The notes beneath the pieces were generated by a model. It ran no database searches. It was not told the DNA's origin and was given only the letters and a program-made list of their open reading frames with translations. The position numbers and the translations under genes are program-made. A DNA stretch of 40,242 nt from Polaromonas sp. CF318 (lineage in GTDB: Bacteria > Pseudomonadota > Gammaproteobacteria > Burkholderiales > Burkholderiaceae_C), in assembly GCF_000282655.1 (NCBI RefSeq), contig NZ_AKIV01000085.1:1-40242 (forward strand), in the 5' to 3' direction. The number at the start of each line of letters is the position of its first letter. The stretch's first letter is position 1. Positions 32,423-40,242 of this stretch are shown here, piece after piece.

Positions 32423-32535
32423 TGAAATTCTCCTACGTTGTTTTTCGCTTGGAGGGGGTGCCACGCGAGCGGTGCCCCCGCTGCGTTGCTTCCTCGTTGC
32501 TTGTGCCACGTATGGAGACAAGTCGATTGGCCAAC

Positions 32536-32572
32536 TCGCGAAATTTAACGTGAAAACATGACAAGTTCGCGA
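32536..32572. promoter_or_regulatory. Inverted repeat between hppA and ppa
   Basis: TCGCGAA (32536-32542) and TTCGCGA (32566-32572) form a perfect 7-base inverted repeat with arms 30 bases apart, in AT-rich sequence between the two divergent pyrophosphatase genes. A second hairpin with a nine-pair stem (two G-T pairs) lies nearer hppA at about 32453-32479. Either may be regulatory; no known site was matched. Confidence 0.3.
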
Positions 32573-32719
32573 TGCGTAAGCCCTGAATCAGTAAAATGAG
32601 GGTAAATACCGAGCTGCCGGTAGCCGCAGAGTATTAACTTCCGCGCCCTTGTGCGGCCGCTCGTGCGGGCTGAAGCCTTTCATTTCATCTCTTTCCCTTC
32701 AACACAACCTCAAGCGACC

Positions 32720-33250
32720 ATGTCCCTCGATAAAGTTTCCCCCGGTAAAAACGTTCCCGAATCCTTTAACGTGATCATCGAAATCCCGATGAACGCCGAC
32801 CCGGTGAAGTACGAGGTGGACAAGGAGTCCGGCGCGATTTTTGTGGACCGCTTCATGAGCACGTCCATGCACTACCCGACCAACTACGGCTATGTGCCCA
32901 AGACCATCAGCGGCGACGGCGACCCGGTCGACGTGCTGGTGATCACGCCCGTGCCCCTGATCCCCGGCGTGGTGGTGACCTGCCGCGCCATCGGCATCCT
33001 GAAGATGCAGGACGAAGCCGGCGAAGACGGCAAGGTGCTGGCCGTGCCCGTGGACAAGAAATGCTCGCTCTACACCCAGTGGCAAAAACCCGAAGACATG
33101 AACCCGCTGCGTCTGAAGACCATCTCCCATTTTTTTGAGCACTACAAAGACCTGGAAGAAGGCAAATGGGTCAAGGTGCTGGGCTGGGAAGGCCCCGAAG
33201 CGGCCAAGAAGGAAATCACCGACGGTATCGCCAACTACGCGAAGGCCTGA
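32720..33250 (+). CDS. ppa: Inorganic pyrophosphatase (family I, soluble)
   Basis: Hydrolyses cytoplasmic PPi to phosphate, pulling biosynthetic reactions forward. The signature DGDPVDVLV carries the metal-binding Asp cluster, and further family stretches are [20 protein letters not shown] and the C-terminal WVKVLGWEG. The ATG at 32720 gives 176 residues, the E. coli length, starting [15 protein letters not shown] longer in-frame start at 32651 is not supported by homology. It is divergent from hppA and ends at a strong hairpin at 33268. Confidence 0.96.
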   Translation: MSLDKVSPGKNVPESFNVIIEIPMNADPVKYEVDKESGAIFVDRFMSTSMHYPTNYGYVPKTISGDGDPVDVLVITPVPLIPGVVVTCRAIGILKMQDEAGEDGKVLAVPVDKKCSLYTQWQKPEDMNPLRLKTISHFFEHYKDLEEGKWVKVLGWEGPEAAKKEITDGIANYAKA

Positions 33251-33267
33251 GGTCTTCGGGTTCCAAC

Positions 33268-33305
33268 AAAAAGCGCCTGCAGGTTTTCCTGCAGGCGCTT
33301 TTTTT
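33268..33305. terminator. Bidirectional intrinsic terminator after ppa
   Basis: A perfect 16-pair hairpin, AAAAAGCGCCTGCAGG-TTTT and its complement, followed by T residues. It lies between convergent ppa and the alpha/beta hydrolase gene and can act on both strands. Confidence 0.95.
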
Positions 33306-33321
33306 GTTCCTGGAGCGCGGC

Positions 33322-34170
33322 TTAAATCCCCTGGGCCGGCACCGGGTAGACCAGGCCGTGCAGTCGGCCCTTGTCCTCGCGCGCGAAGGGCTTCCACTGG
33401 CCTTCGGGCTGGGCCAGCCGGTCGGCCACCGCCCACCAGGCGCTGGGGTTCACGCCCATGCCGATGTGGCTGGCCAGCACCTCGATGTTCTCGGTCTGCG
33501 GGTTGGCCGCGCTGGGCGCCTGGATGCTGGCCTGCCAGGCCACCACGCCGTCGCTGCGCGAATAAATGCTGGTGGTCGGCACGGGCGGGGCGGCGGGCAG
33601 GTCGTAGTTTTCGGATTCGCGCTCCACATTGCGGCCGCTGGTGAGCTCATAAACACGCCAGGCGTTGGTGGCTTTGTGCGAGCCCGCGAAAGGCGTGCCC
33701 AGCGTGATCACGCAGCGGACCTTGTCCGGCATTTCCTTGGCCAGCTCGCGCGCATAGACGCCGCCCAGGCTCCAGCCGATCAGACTGACCTTGCGGCCCG
33801 TGGCTTCAAAGGTGCGGCTGAGGCTGTCGCGGGCTTCTTCGAGCACGCCGGCACGCGGGCCGAAATTAAAGCCCTGTTCCCAGCCCCAGGGCTTGTAATT
33901 GAGCGACTGCAGGTACTGGCGCAGCGGCACGGTGGTGGCGTCGTTGGCCGACAGGCCCGGGAACACCATCACGGCATGGCCGTCGCCGCGCGGGGCGCGG
34001 GCCAGCAGGGGCCAGGCGGGCAGCAGGGCGCCGAATTCCCAGAATGCGCGCAATTCGAGTGCGAGCAGCCAGGCGCTGGGCGGAACATCGTGCGGAGCCG
34101 GTTTTGAGGAATTCTGGGGGGAGGAGGACGGGTTTCGCTTGGATGAGGGGCTTGCCATGGCTTGGAGCAT
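33322..34170 (-). CDS. Alpha/beta hydrolase (lipase/esterase-like)
   Basis: A serine hydrolase of the alpha/beta fold. The nucleophile elbow is GWSLGG (S134), a strand-turn VFPGLSANDATT precedes it, and SRSDGVVAW and SHIGMG supply the likely Asp and His. Length is 282 residues, with a Ser/Pro-rich N-terminus of about 30 residues and no clear signal peptide. A second in-frame ATG at codon 5 is equally possible as start. It is 73 bases downstream of a WS/DGAT acyltransferase gene on the same strand, which suggests a role in lipid or ester turnover, but the substrate is unknown. Confidence 0.83.
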   Translation of the reverse strand: MLQAMASPSSKRNPSSSPQNSSKPAPHDVPPSAWLLALELRAFWEFGALLPAWPLLARAPRGDGHAVMVFPGLSANDATTVPLRQYLQSLNYKPWGWEQGFNFGPRAGVLEEARDSLSRTFEATGRKVSLIGWSLGGVYARELAKEMPDKVRCVITLGTPFAGSHKATNAWRVYELTSGRNVERESENYDLPAAPPVPTTSIYSRSDGVVAWQASIQAPSAANPQTENIEVLASHIGMGVNPSAWWAVADRLAQPEGQWKPFAREDKGRLHGLVYPVPAQGI

Positions 34171-34243
34171 TGGATACTTTTGTGTTGGTTTCCTACAGAA
34201 ACCAGTATGGGGCGCTTACCGGTTTTTACAGAGAGAGGCGACT

Positions 34244-35848
34244 CTAACTTGCCCGCTTCGCGGTGGTTTTCGTCGCCTTCGTGACAGCGAGCTTTGGGGT
34301 TTTTACCGGGGCGGCCTTTCCGGCGGTCTTTTTCGCAGCGGGCCTTGTGGTCTTGCGGGGCGCGGGGGCGGCCGGTGCGGTGGCCGCCATCAGCGCTTGC
34401 GCCTCCACGAAGGCGTCCTCAATCGCCTTGGCCAGGTCCCTGGCATGCGGTAGCGCTTTCTTGTCGGCAATGATGCCGAAGTCCACATGGCCGGCGTAGG
34501 TCTGTATGGTGATGTTGAGCGCCAGGCCGTGCAGGATGATGGACAGCGGATGGAAGGTCAGGAATTTCGCGCCGGCCAGGTACAGCGGCACGGGCGGGCC
34601 CGGCACGTTGGAAATTGCCAGGTTGGCCACCATGGGCAGGCGGCTGGCCATGCCGCTTTTGCCGTAGGCATTGAGCGCCATCTTGGCGGCGCCGCCGACC
34701 AGCCAGGGCGCCAGCAGCGAGGGGTAATCGGTCGGCAGCAGGCCCTTGAGGCTTTGCATCGAGGTCTTGACCTTGGCGGTGGAGGCCATGATGGCGTTCA
34801 TGCGCTTGAGCGGGTGCGCCAGGTGCGTGCCCAGCTCGACCAGGCTCATGCTGACCTGGTTGCCCAGGTTGCTGGCATCGGTGGCGCCGGCCTCGCGCAG
34901 CGACACCGGCATGGCGGCCACCAGCGATTTTTTCGGCAGGCTGTGGTGCTGCGTAAGGTAGTTGCGCAGCGCGGTCGAGCAGATCCACAGCACCATGTCG
35001 TTGAATGAGCCGCCCACCGCCTTGCCCATGGCCTTGGTTTCCGCCAGCGGAATGGTGGCGGTGACAAACACGCGGCCTGTGCCTATGCCCGCGTTGAAGG
35101 GCGTGGGTGGTGCCAGCTTCATCGGCATCTTGGGCTTGACGCCGGTGGCCGAACTGCCCATGGACTGTTTGGCCAGCGTGCTGCCGAAGGTGCTGGCCGC
35201 TGCGGGCAGCGACTTGGCGACCTTGGCCAGCTGGCCCAGCGAGCTGGAGAACACCGAGCCAATCATCCTGCCCAGCTTGAGGTCGGCCTCCAGCTTGCGG
35301 CGCCGGTCCGGGTCGGGCGGCGCCACCTCACGCGGCTCGGGGCTCAGGTCCAGCATGGCGTTGGCCAGCATCACGCCGCCCTTGCCGTCCAGCGCGGCAT
35401 GGTGGATCTTGGAGAAAAAGCCCGCCACGATGCCGCCGCCCTGGGATTCGGGCAACTGGATGCGGTCGAAGATATAAAACTCCCAGAGCGGGTAGTCGCG
35501 GTCTATGACCTCGCCGTGCAATTGGGCGCAAAGCTTGTGCACCTCGGCCAGCGTCATGGGTGTCGCGCCTTTTTTGGTCGGGTCGGCGCGGCGGATATGG
35601 AAGTCGATGTCCACCGAATCGGCCTCCACCCACAGCGGATGGCCCAGGTCCAGCGGCATGAACACCAGCTTGCGGCTGAACACCGGCGCCAGGTGCATGC
35701 GTTTGGCGATGTGGTTTTTCACCGCCTTGTGAAAGCTCCCCTTGAAGCCGGCCGGCAGTTCGCAGAGGTTGAGCGAGCCCACGTGCATGGGCATTTCAGG
35801 GGTTTCGAGGTAGAGAAAGGTCGCGTCCAGGCCGGTCAGGGATTTCAT
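34244..35848 (-). CDS. Wax ester synthase / diacylglycerol acyltransferase (WS/DGAT)
   Basis: Bifunctional acyl-CoA:alcohol / acyl-CoA:diacylglycerol acyltransferase that makes storage wax esters or triacylglycerols at the membrane or lipid droplet surface. The catalytic HHxxxDG motif is IHHAALDGKGG (H149, H150, D154). The N-terminal LDATFLYLETPEMPMHVGS and a late NVPGPPVPLYLAGA stretch are typical. At 534 residues it is longer than the roughly 460-residue common form because the last about 40 residues form a Lys/Ala/Thr/Pro-rich basic tail without acidic residues. GGAGAC lies before the ATG. The hydrolase gene downstream may be cotranscribed. Confidence 0.93.
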   Translation of the reverse strand: MKSLTGLDATFLYLETPEMPMHVGSLNLCELPAGFKGSFHKAVKNHIAKRMHLAPVFSRKLVFMPLDLGHPLWVEADSVDIDFHIRRADPTKKGATPMTLAEVHKLCAQLHGEVIDRDYPLWEFYIFDRIQLPESQGGGIVAGFFSKIHHAALDGKGGVMLANAMLDLSPEPREVAPPDPDRRRKLEADLKLGRMIGSVFSSSLGQLAKVAKSLPAAASTFGSTLAKQSMGSSATGVKPKMPMKLAPPTPFNAGIGTGRVFVTATIPLAETKAMGKAVGGSFNDMVLWICSTALRNYLTQHHSLPKKSLVAAMPVSLREAGATDASNLGNQVSMSLVELGTHLAHPLKRMNAIMASTAKVKTSMQSLKGLLPTDYPSLLAPWLVGGAAKMALNAYGKSGMASRLPMVANLAISNVPGPPVPLYLAGAKFLTFHPLSIILHGLALNITIQTYAGHVDFGIIADKKALPHARDLAKAIEDAFVEAQALMAATAPAAPAPRKTTRPAAKKTAGKAAPVKTPKLAVTKATKTTAKRAS

Positions 35849-35957
35849 GGTTGTTGTCTCCGTGGGGAGACCTTAACCGAGCGGGCGGGGCGGCGGCACT
35901 AGGGTTTGCCGTAGCCGCGGCTGTCACGCCGGGCTCAGCCAGCGGCCGCGATCGCGT

Positions 35958-36758
35958 TCAAGCTTCGCAGTCGCCCAGCATGCCTTGCTCATCGTCATTG
36001 AGCCCGGCAACAGGCGTTGCCTTGGCCAGCGCCATCCAGACGCCCAGCGGCAAGGACTGGCGTGAGCGCCGCGGCGCCGCGCGGGCCACGACAAGGTGCT
36101 GGCCTTCCATGAGCATCACGCCGCATTCGGACGGAACCTCGTCGGCTGCGCCTATGGGCCGGCCTTTGGCGTCGCAGCCCAGCACGTACCAGCATTCGCC
36201 ACCCAGGTCCAGGTAGGCGGCGCGCTTTTCGGGGCGGCGCAGGTCGCCCAGCAGGTCGGAACGGTGCACCTTGATCTCGTGGACGATGGGGTCCACATAT
36301 TCCTGCACCGTGGTGTTGCGGATGGAAAACACGTCGGGCCGGACAACGCACCAGCGCGCCTTGCCGCCTTCAGCTTCCGGCGGCAGCTGGGCGCGCAGGC
36401 CCAGGCCGCGCCAGGCGATGCGGCCGGCGCGCACCATCTCGCAGGCCACCTGCTCGACCAGCGCTTCATGCTTGGACAGGGCCGAACGGTTGCGCAGCAG
36501 CGTGGCCGCCAGGTAGGCAATGCCCGCGTCGGTGACGCGCAGGGTCTCGTGGCCCGCGGGCCCGGCCACACGCTGCAGCATGCCGGTGGCGAGCAGCTCG
36601 ATCTCCAGCAAGTCCTGGCAGGGCCAGCCGGCGGATCGGTAGATCTCGCGCAGGCGGCGGGCATGGGGGCGGCCCAGCGGTGGAACTTCGAGGGCGCTGT
36701 CGTTGGCGGCGGGCTCGGACGCCTGCGGGCTTGGCAATGGGGCGGTTGCGGCGGTCAT
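35958..36758 (-). CDS. MmcB-like putative PD-(D/E)XK nuclease-fold protein
   Basis: No close named family was recognised with certainty. The middle region reads VRPDVFSIRN, then VDPIVHEIKVHRSDLLGDL, then AYLDLGGECWYVLG. This is the D...ExK pattern of PD-(D/E)XK enzymes and resembles MmcB-type DNA repair proteins, in which RxDV, (E/I)xK and a following YxD...C.YFxx strand are found. The N-terminal 130 residues look like a winged-helix region (LREIYRSAGWPCQDLLEIELL, LRVTDAGIAYLAATLL). Length is 266 residues; there is no signal peptide or membrane segment. It lies 27 bases after a 110-residue gene on the same strand. Function is inferred only. Confidence 0.68.
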   Translation of the reverse strand: MTAATAPLPSPQASEPAANDSALEVPPLGRPHARRLREIYRSAGWPCQDLLEIELLATGMLQRVAGPAGHETLRVTDAGIAYLAATLLRNRSALSKHEALVEQVACEMVRAGRIAWRGLGLRAQLPPEAEGGKARWCVVRPDVFSIRNTTVQEYVDPIVHEIKVHRSDLLGDLRRPEKRAAYLDLGGECWYVLGCDAKGRPIGAADEVPSECGVMLMEGQHLVVARAAPRRSRQSLPLGVWMALAKATPVAGLNDDEQGMLGDCEA

Positions 36759-36785
36759 GAGCTGGGGTCGGGTCAGGCCGGCGCG

Positions 36786-37118
36786 TCAGAGCGGGACGAT
36801 TTCGAAGCGCGCGTTGTCCAGGTTGTCACCCAGCGGCCTCATGGCGGCCAGGATGGCGTCGGTTTCGGCGTTTTGCCACAGCGCGATGACCTGCTCTTGC
36901 GCCTCGGACGCGTTTTCCAGTGGCAGGCCTTCGTTCAGGGTCTGCGTCAGCATGTAGGCTTGCAGCGAAGGCAGCACATATTCCGGCCCGCCCACGGCGA
37001 ATTCAAGCGCCATGCGAAAGCGCAGTTCAGCGGCGCTGCGCTGCTCGTTGGTCAGGGAGGGGCATTCGACCAGGTTGACCTTGTATTGGCCCTGGGATGC
37101 ATTGCTTGTGTTGCTCAT
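36786..37118 (-). CDS. Hypothetical protein (110 aa) upstream of the MmcB-like gene
   Basis: No family was recognised. The product is an acidic, mostly helical 110-residue protein without signal peptide or membrane segment; VECPSLTNEQRSAAELRFRM and AYMLTQTLNEGLPLENASEA are representative. AAGGAAG lies seven bases before the ATG, so it is well translated. The MmcB-like gene follows 27 bases later on the same strand, so an operon and possibly a functional pair is likely. Codon use is that of the host. Confidence 0.72.
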   Translation of the reverse strand: MSNTSNASQGQYKVNLVECPSLTNEQRSAAELRFRMALEFAVGGPEYVLPSLQAYMLTQTLNEGLPLENASEAQEQVIALWQNAETDAILAAMRPLGDNLDNARFEIVPL

Positions 37119-37210
37119 GGGAACTTCCTTTGGGGGGATTGATTTATAGCACCGCCCGCGTGAGGGATGCCAGGCGGGGGCAAAGACCCCGCGGCCCTGG
37201 CTGCCAGCGC

Positions 37211-38440
37211 TCAGATCGGGGCGGCCGGCCCGGCGCGCCGGAACGGGTTACGCCGCTCCAGGTCGTTCATATAACTTTGAATGCCGGCGCCTTCACGCTC
37301 CAGGAAGCGCTCGACCGCATCGGCGAAGGAGGGATGGGCCAGCCAGTGGGCGCTGGTGGTCTTGACGGGCAGCAGAGCGCGCGCCATTTTGTGTTCGCCT
37401 TGCGCGCCGCCTTCAAAGCGCTGGTAGCCGTGCTCTATGCACCATTGCAACGGCTGGTAATAGCAGGCCTCGAAATGCAGGCAGTCCACCCGCGCCAGGG
37501 CGCCCCAGTAGCGGCCGTAGGCGGTCAGCGAGGGAGCGGCCGCGTCCGATGGGCCGGCAGCAGACGCGGCGCTGACGGCGATCAGGCTGGCAGCGATGGG
37601 CTGGCGCTTTCCGCCAGCATCGCCTTCGGCCACGAACAGCAGCCAGTTTTCGGGCATGGTGTCCTGCATGCGCTGGAAGAAGTCGCGGCTCAGGTAGGGC
37701 GCGTTGCCGTGCTCGTAGTAGGTGCGCTCATAGCAGCGGTAAAAGAAGTCCCAGTCGGCCTGGCTGATGTCCTTGCCCAGCGACCAGCGGAAGCTGATGC
37801 CGGCATCGTGCACCTTGCGGCGCTCCTGGCGGATCTTCTTGCGCTTTTCCTGGTTCAGCGAGGCGAGAAAGTCGTCGAAATCGCGGTAGCTGTTGTTTTT
37901 CCAGTGGAATTGGACCGTATGGCGCAGCATCAGGCCGGCTTCTTCACACGCGGCCGCGTCTTCATCGGCCGTGAACAGCAGGTGCAGCGACGACAGGTTT
38001 TCATCCCCGCACCAGGCGACCAGCGCCTTGACCAGCAGCGCGCGCTCGGCGGCGCTGCGCGCCAGCAGCCGGGCGCCGGGCACAGGCGTGAAAGGCACGG
38101 CGGCTACGGCCTTGGGGTAGTAATCGAGGCCGTGCTGCTGGTAGGCATTGGCCCAAGCCCAGTCGAAGACGTATTCGCCGTAGGAGTGGGCCTTGAGGTA
38201 GAGCGGGCAGGCGCCGGCCAGGCTCTTGCCCTGCCAGAGGGTAACAAAGCGCGGCGTCCAGCCGGTTTCGGACGTGGCGCTGCCGCTTTCGTGCAGCGCG
38301 GCCAGGTATTCATGGCGCATGAAGGGGTTGGCGGCTTCGCAGGGGCTTTGCGCCGCCAGCAGGGCGTTCCACTCGGAGGCATTCAGCTTCAGCGGCGAAT
38401 CCAGCACGCGGATGACATAATCGTTTGAGTCTTTTTTCAC
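37211..38440 (-). CDS. GNAT-superfamily N-acyltransferase, COG3146/DUF482-like
   Basis: A predicted N-acyltransferase of the FemAB/GNAT-like COG3146 group, sometimes labelled peptidoglycan-synthesis protein; the true substrate is unknown. Family landmarks are NPFMRHEYLAALHESGS, ACPLYLKAHSYGEYVFDWAWA, LASLNQEKRKKIRQERRKV, FFYRCYERTYYEHG and the C-terminal FEACYYQPLQWCIEHG with FEGGAQGEHKMARA. A start at the GTG 38440 gives 409 residues and leaves 24 bases to the divergent nadE. A longer in-frame reading from 38530 would overlap nadE and is less likely. No Shine-Dalgarno is seen, so the start is uncertain. Confidence 0.85.
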   Translation of the reverse strand: MKKDSNDYVIRVLDSPLKLNASEWNALLAAQSPCEAANPFMRHEYLAALHESGSATSETGWTPRFVTLWQGKSLAGACPLYLKAHSYGEYVFDWAWANAYQQHGLDYYPKAVAAVPFTPVPGARLLARSAAERALLVKALVAWCGDENLSSLHLLFTADEDAAACEEAGLMLRHTVQFHWKNNSYRDFDDFLASLNQEKRKKIRQERRKVHDAGISFRWSLGKDISQADWDFFYRCYERTYYEHGNAPYLSRDFFQRMQDTMPENWLLFVAEGDAGGKRQPIAASLIAVSAASAAGPSDAAAPSLTAYGRYWGALARVDCLHFEACYYQPLQWCIEHGYQRFEGGAQGEHKMARALLPVKTTSAHWLAHPSFADAVERFLEREGAGIQSYMNDLERRNPFRRAGPAAPI

Positions 38441-38464
38441 GTGTTTTTGGGGTTTTACTTCTAC

Positions 38465-40153
38465 ATGCCACTCAAAATCTGCGTTGCCCAACTGAACTAC
38501 TGTGTGGGAGACATGCCGGGCAATGCGCAAAAGATCATCGAGGCCGCCCGCGCCGCCTACCAGGACGGTGTGCGGCTGGTGCTGACACCGGAACTGGCGA
38601 TTTGCGGCTACGCGGCTGAAGACCTGTTTTTACGCCCCTCTTTCATCCAGGCCTGTGATGATGCCGTGAATCAAGTGGCCCGCGAGCTGGCCGGGTTAAA
38701 AGGCCTGACGGTGGTGGTGGGCACGCCCACCCACGGCGACAACGGCAAGGGCCTGCGCACCAGAAGCGTGGAGGTGCAGCAGCGCCACAACGCCGCCCGT
38801 GTGCTGCGCGAGGGCCGCGTCATCGAAAGCTACGCCAAGCGTGAATTGCCCAACTACCAGGTGTTTGACGAACGCCGCTACTTCACGCCCGGCCAGGGCA
38901 GCTGCGTGTTCCAGGCCGGGGAGGGTGACGAAGCCATCCGCGTAGGCTTGCTGATCTGTGAGGATGCCTGGTTCGAAGAGCCGGCACGCTTGGCCAGGGA
39001 GGCCGGCGCCGAGCTGCTGGTGGTCATCAATGCCTCGCCCTTCCATGTGGGCAAGGGCGGCGAGCGCGAGCAGATGATGCAAAACCGCTGCCTGGCGACC
39101 GGGCTGCCGCTGGTTTATGCCCATCTGGTGGGCGGGCAGGACGAAATCGTGTTTGAAGGGCGCTCTTTTGCGCTGCAGGCCGACGGCACGCTGGCCGGGC
39201 GGGCCGAGAGTTTCAGGGAAAAGCTGTTTGCCATCCGCGCCGAGCGCGCGGGGGATGTTGTCATATTGGCAGCGGATACGGCGCCCGAGCGCAGCCCCGA
39301 GGCCGACCTGTGGGACGCGCTGGTGCTGGGCGTGCGCGATTACCTGGGCAAAAACGGTTTTCCGGGCGCCATTTTGGGCCTGTCGGGCGGTATCGACTCG
39401 GCCCTGGTGCTGGCGATCGCGGTGGACGCGCTGGGCGCGGACAAGGTGCGCGCGGTGATGATGCCTTCACCCTATACCGCCGATATCTCGTGGATAGATG
39501 CGCGCGAGATGGCCGAGCGCGTGAAGGTGCGCTACGACGAAATCTCCATCGTGCCCGAGTTCGAGGCCTTCAAGGCCTCTCTGGCCGGCGAGTTCAAGGG
39601 CCTGAAGGAAGACACGACCGAGGAAAACATCCAGGCGCGCATACGCGGTGTGTTCCTGATGGCGCTTTCCAACAAATTCGGCTCCATCGTGCTGACCACC
39701 GGCAACAAGAGCGAGATGGCCACCGGCTATTGCACGCTCTACGGCGACATGGCCGGCGGCTTCGCGGTGATCAAGGACGTGCTCAAGACCTCGGTGTTCC
39801 GGCTGGCGCGCTGGCGCAATGCCAACGACCCCTACGGCACCGGCAGCAACCCGATACCCGAACGCATCATCGCGCGCCCGCCCAGCGCCGAGCTGCGCCC
39901 CGACCAGACCGACCAGGACAGCCTGCCGCCCTATGAGGTGCTGGATGCCATCCTGGAGCGGTATATGGAGAACGACCAGGGCGTGGACGCTATTGCCGCT
40001 GCCGGGTTTGACCGCGCGTTGGTCGTACGCGTAGCCCAACTGATCCGAATCAATGAGTACAAGCGGCGGCAGGCGCCGGTGGGCATCAGGGTCACCCACA
40101 GGAGCTTCGGCAAGGATTGGCGCTATCCTATTACCAGTAAGTTTCGACAGTGA
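38465..40153 (+). CDS. nadE: Glutamine-dependent NAD+ synthetase
   Basis: Makes NAD from deamido-NAD, ATP and glutamine. The N-terminal nitrilase-type glutaminase domain has Glu in LTPELAICGYAAEDL, Lys in YAKRELPNYQVFDE and Cys in LLICEDAWFEEPARL. The C-terminal ATP-pyrophosphatase domain carries LSGGIDSALVL (S307 starts SGGIDS), with TGNKSEMATGYCTLYGD downstream. The ATG at 38465 gives 562 residues and the family-like start MPLKICVAQLNYCVGD; an ATG 24 bases upstream is possible. It is divergent from the acyltransferase gene. A structured repeat begins four bases after the stop. Confidence 0.95.
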   Translation: MPLKICVAQLNYCVGDMPGNAQKIIEAARAAYQDGVRLVLTPELAICGYAAEDLFLRPSFIQACDDAVNQVARELAGLKGLTVVVGTPTHGDNGKGLRTRSVEVQQRHNAARVLREGRVIESYAKRELPNYQVFDERRYFTPGQGSCVFQAGEGDEAIRVGLLICEDAWFEEPARLAREAGAELLVVINASPFHVGKGGEREQMMQNRCLATGLPLVYAHLVGGQDEIVFEGRSFALQADGTLAGRAESFREKLFAIRAERAGDVVILAADTAPERSPEADLWDALVLGVRDYLGKNGFPGAILGLSGGIDSALVLAIAVDALGADKVRAVMMPSPYTADISWIDAREMAERVKVRYDEISIVPEFEAFKASLAGEFKGLKEDTTEENIQARIRGVFLMALSNKFGSIVLTTGNKSEMATGYCTLYGDMAGGFAVIKDVLKTSVFRLARWRNANDPYGTGSNPIPERIIARPPSAELRPDQTDQDSLPPYEVLDAILERYMENDQGVDAIAAAGFDRALVVRVAQLIRINEYKRRQAPVGIRVTHRSFGKDWRYPITSKFRQ

Positions 40154-40156
40154 ATA

Positions 40157-40242
40157 GGGCCCCCACGCTTTTCACTTCGTGTAATGCGCTGCCCCCCGAG
40201 GGGGCGCTGCGCCTGCGGCCCGCCGCCATGGAAGAAAGTATC
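40157..40242 (-). repeat. Structured intergenic repeat, copy E (runs to window edge)
   Basis: Begins four bases after the nadE stop: GGGCCCCCACGC, CACTTCGTGTAA, then GCCCCCCGAGGGGGC and GCTGCGCCTGCGG. The second hairpin region is altered (GCGGCCCGCCGCC) and the copy may continue past the window. Confidence 0.8.

Noticed and set aside
35958..37118. Toxin-antitoxin reading of the MmcB-like gene and its 110-residue neighbour
   Set aside because: The sizes, the absence of an antitoxin DNA-binding motif in the small protein and host-like codon use do not support it.

Overview
The window is about 40 kb of GC-rich, densely coding chromosome. Gene content, protein motifs and a recurrent GC-rich intergenic repeat point to a betaproteobacterium of the order Burkholderiales, most likely family Comamonadaceae (Polaromonas, Rhodoferax or Variovorax relatives). 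The genus is an inference and cannot be fixed from the sequence alone. No insertion sequences, prophage, tRNA or rRNA genes or CRISPR arrays were seen.

Layout. 1-2137: end of a flavoprotein gene, a small unknown gene and a low-molecular-weight protein tyrosine phosphatase. 2138-6290: a visibly AT-richer island with two overlapping genes, an OLD-family ATPase/TOPRIM nuclease and a UvrD-type helicase. This pair is the architecture of the Gabija anti-phage system. 6353-9546: the conserved ffs / dnaX-ybaB-recR neighbourhood; the SRP RNA gene lies on the minus strand and dnaX carries a textbook -1 frameshift site. 9591-13367: a MAPEG membrane protein, a NitT/TauT-type ABC importer and a 50-residue DUF3096 protein. 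13392-17124: mltD-like transglycosylase and gloB on the minus strand, then a methyltransferase-like gene and rnhA on the plus strand. 17390-21937: an RND efflux adaptor and pump. 22160-25243: a tightly coupled molybdenum cofactor operon moaA-mobA-moeA (minus). 25359-27655: an SDR and an aldehyde dehydrogenase (minus). 27942-30086: a divergent FtsH-like membrane AAA protease. 30194-33250: a membrane proton-pumping pyrophosphatase divergent from soluble pyrophosphatase. 33322-38440: hydrolase, WS/DGAT acyltransferase, an MmcB-like putative nuclease with a small partner, and an N-acyltransferase (all minus). 38465-40153: glutamine-dependent NAD synthetase.

How the genes work together. Most of the window is housekeeping: DNA replication and repair (dnaX, recR, rnhA), protein targeting (ffs), molybdopterin synthesis, pyrophosphate disposal and NAD synthesis. 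The accessory content is the Gabija-like defence island. A family of about 90-100 nt structured repeats occurs five times plus one partial copy, mostly placed directly after stop codons. Its hairpin arms differ between copies by compensatory changes, which suggests selection for an RNA or cruciform structure, probably in transcript 3' ends.

The strongest items for follow-up are: the defence island and its folded leader; the dnaX programmed frameshift, which would make a 389-residue gamma subunit; the covarying repeat family; the divergent FtsH-like protease; the Lys/Ala-rich tail on the WS/DGAT enzyme; and the use of the MoaA terminal Gly-Gly codons as the ribosome binding site of mobA. No wholly new multi-gene system could be demonstrated.
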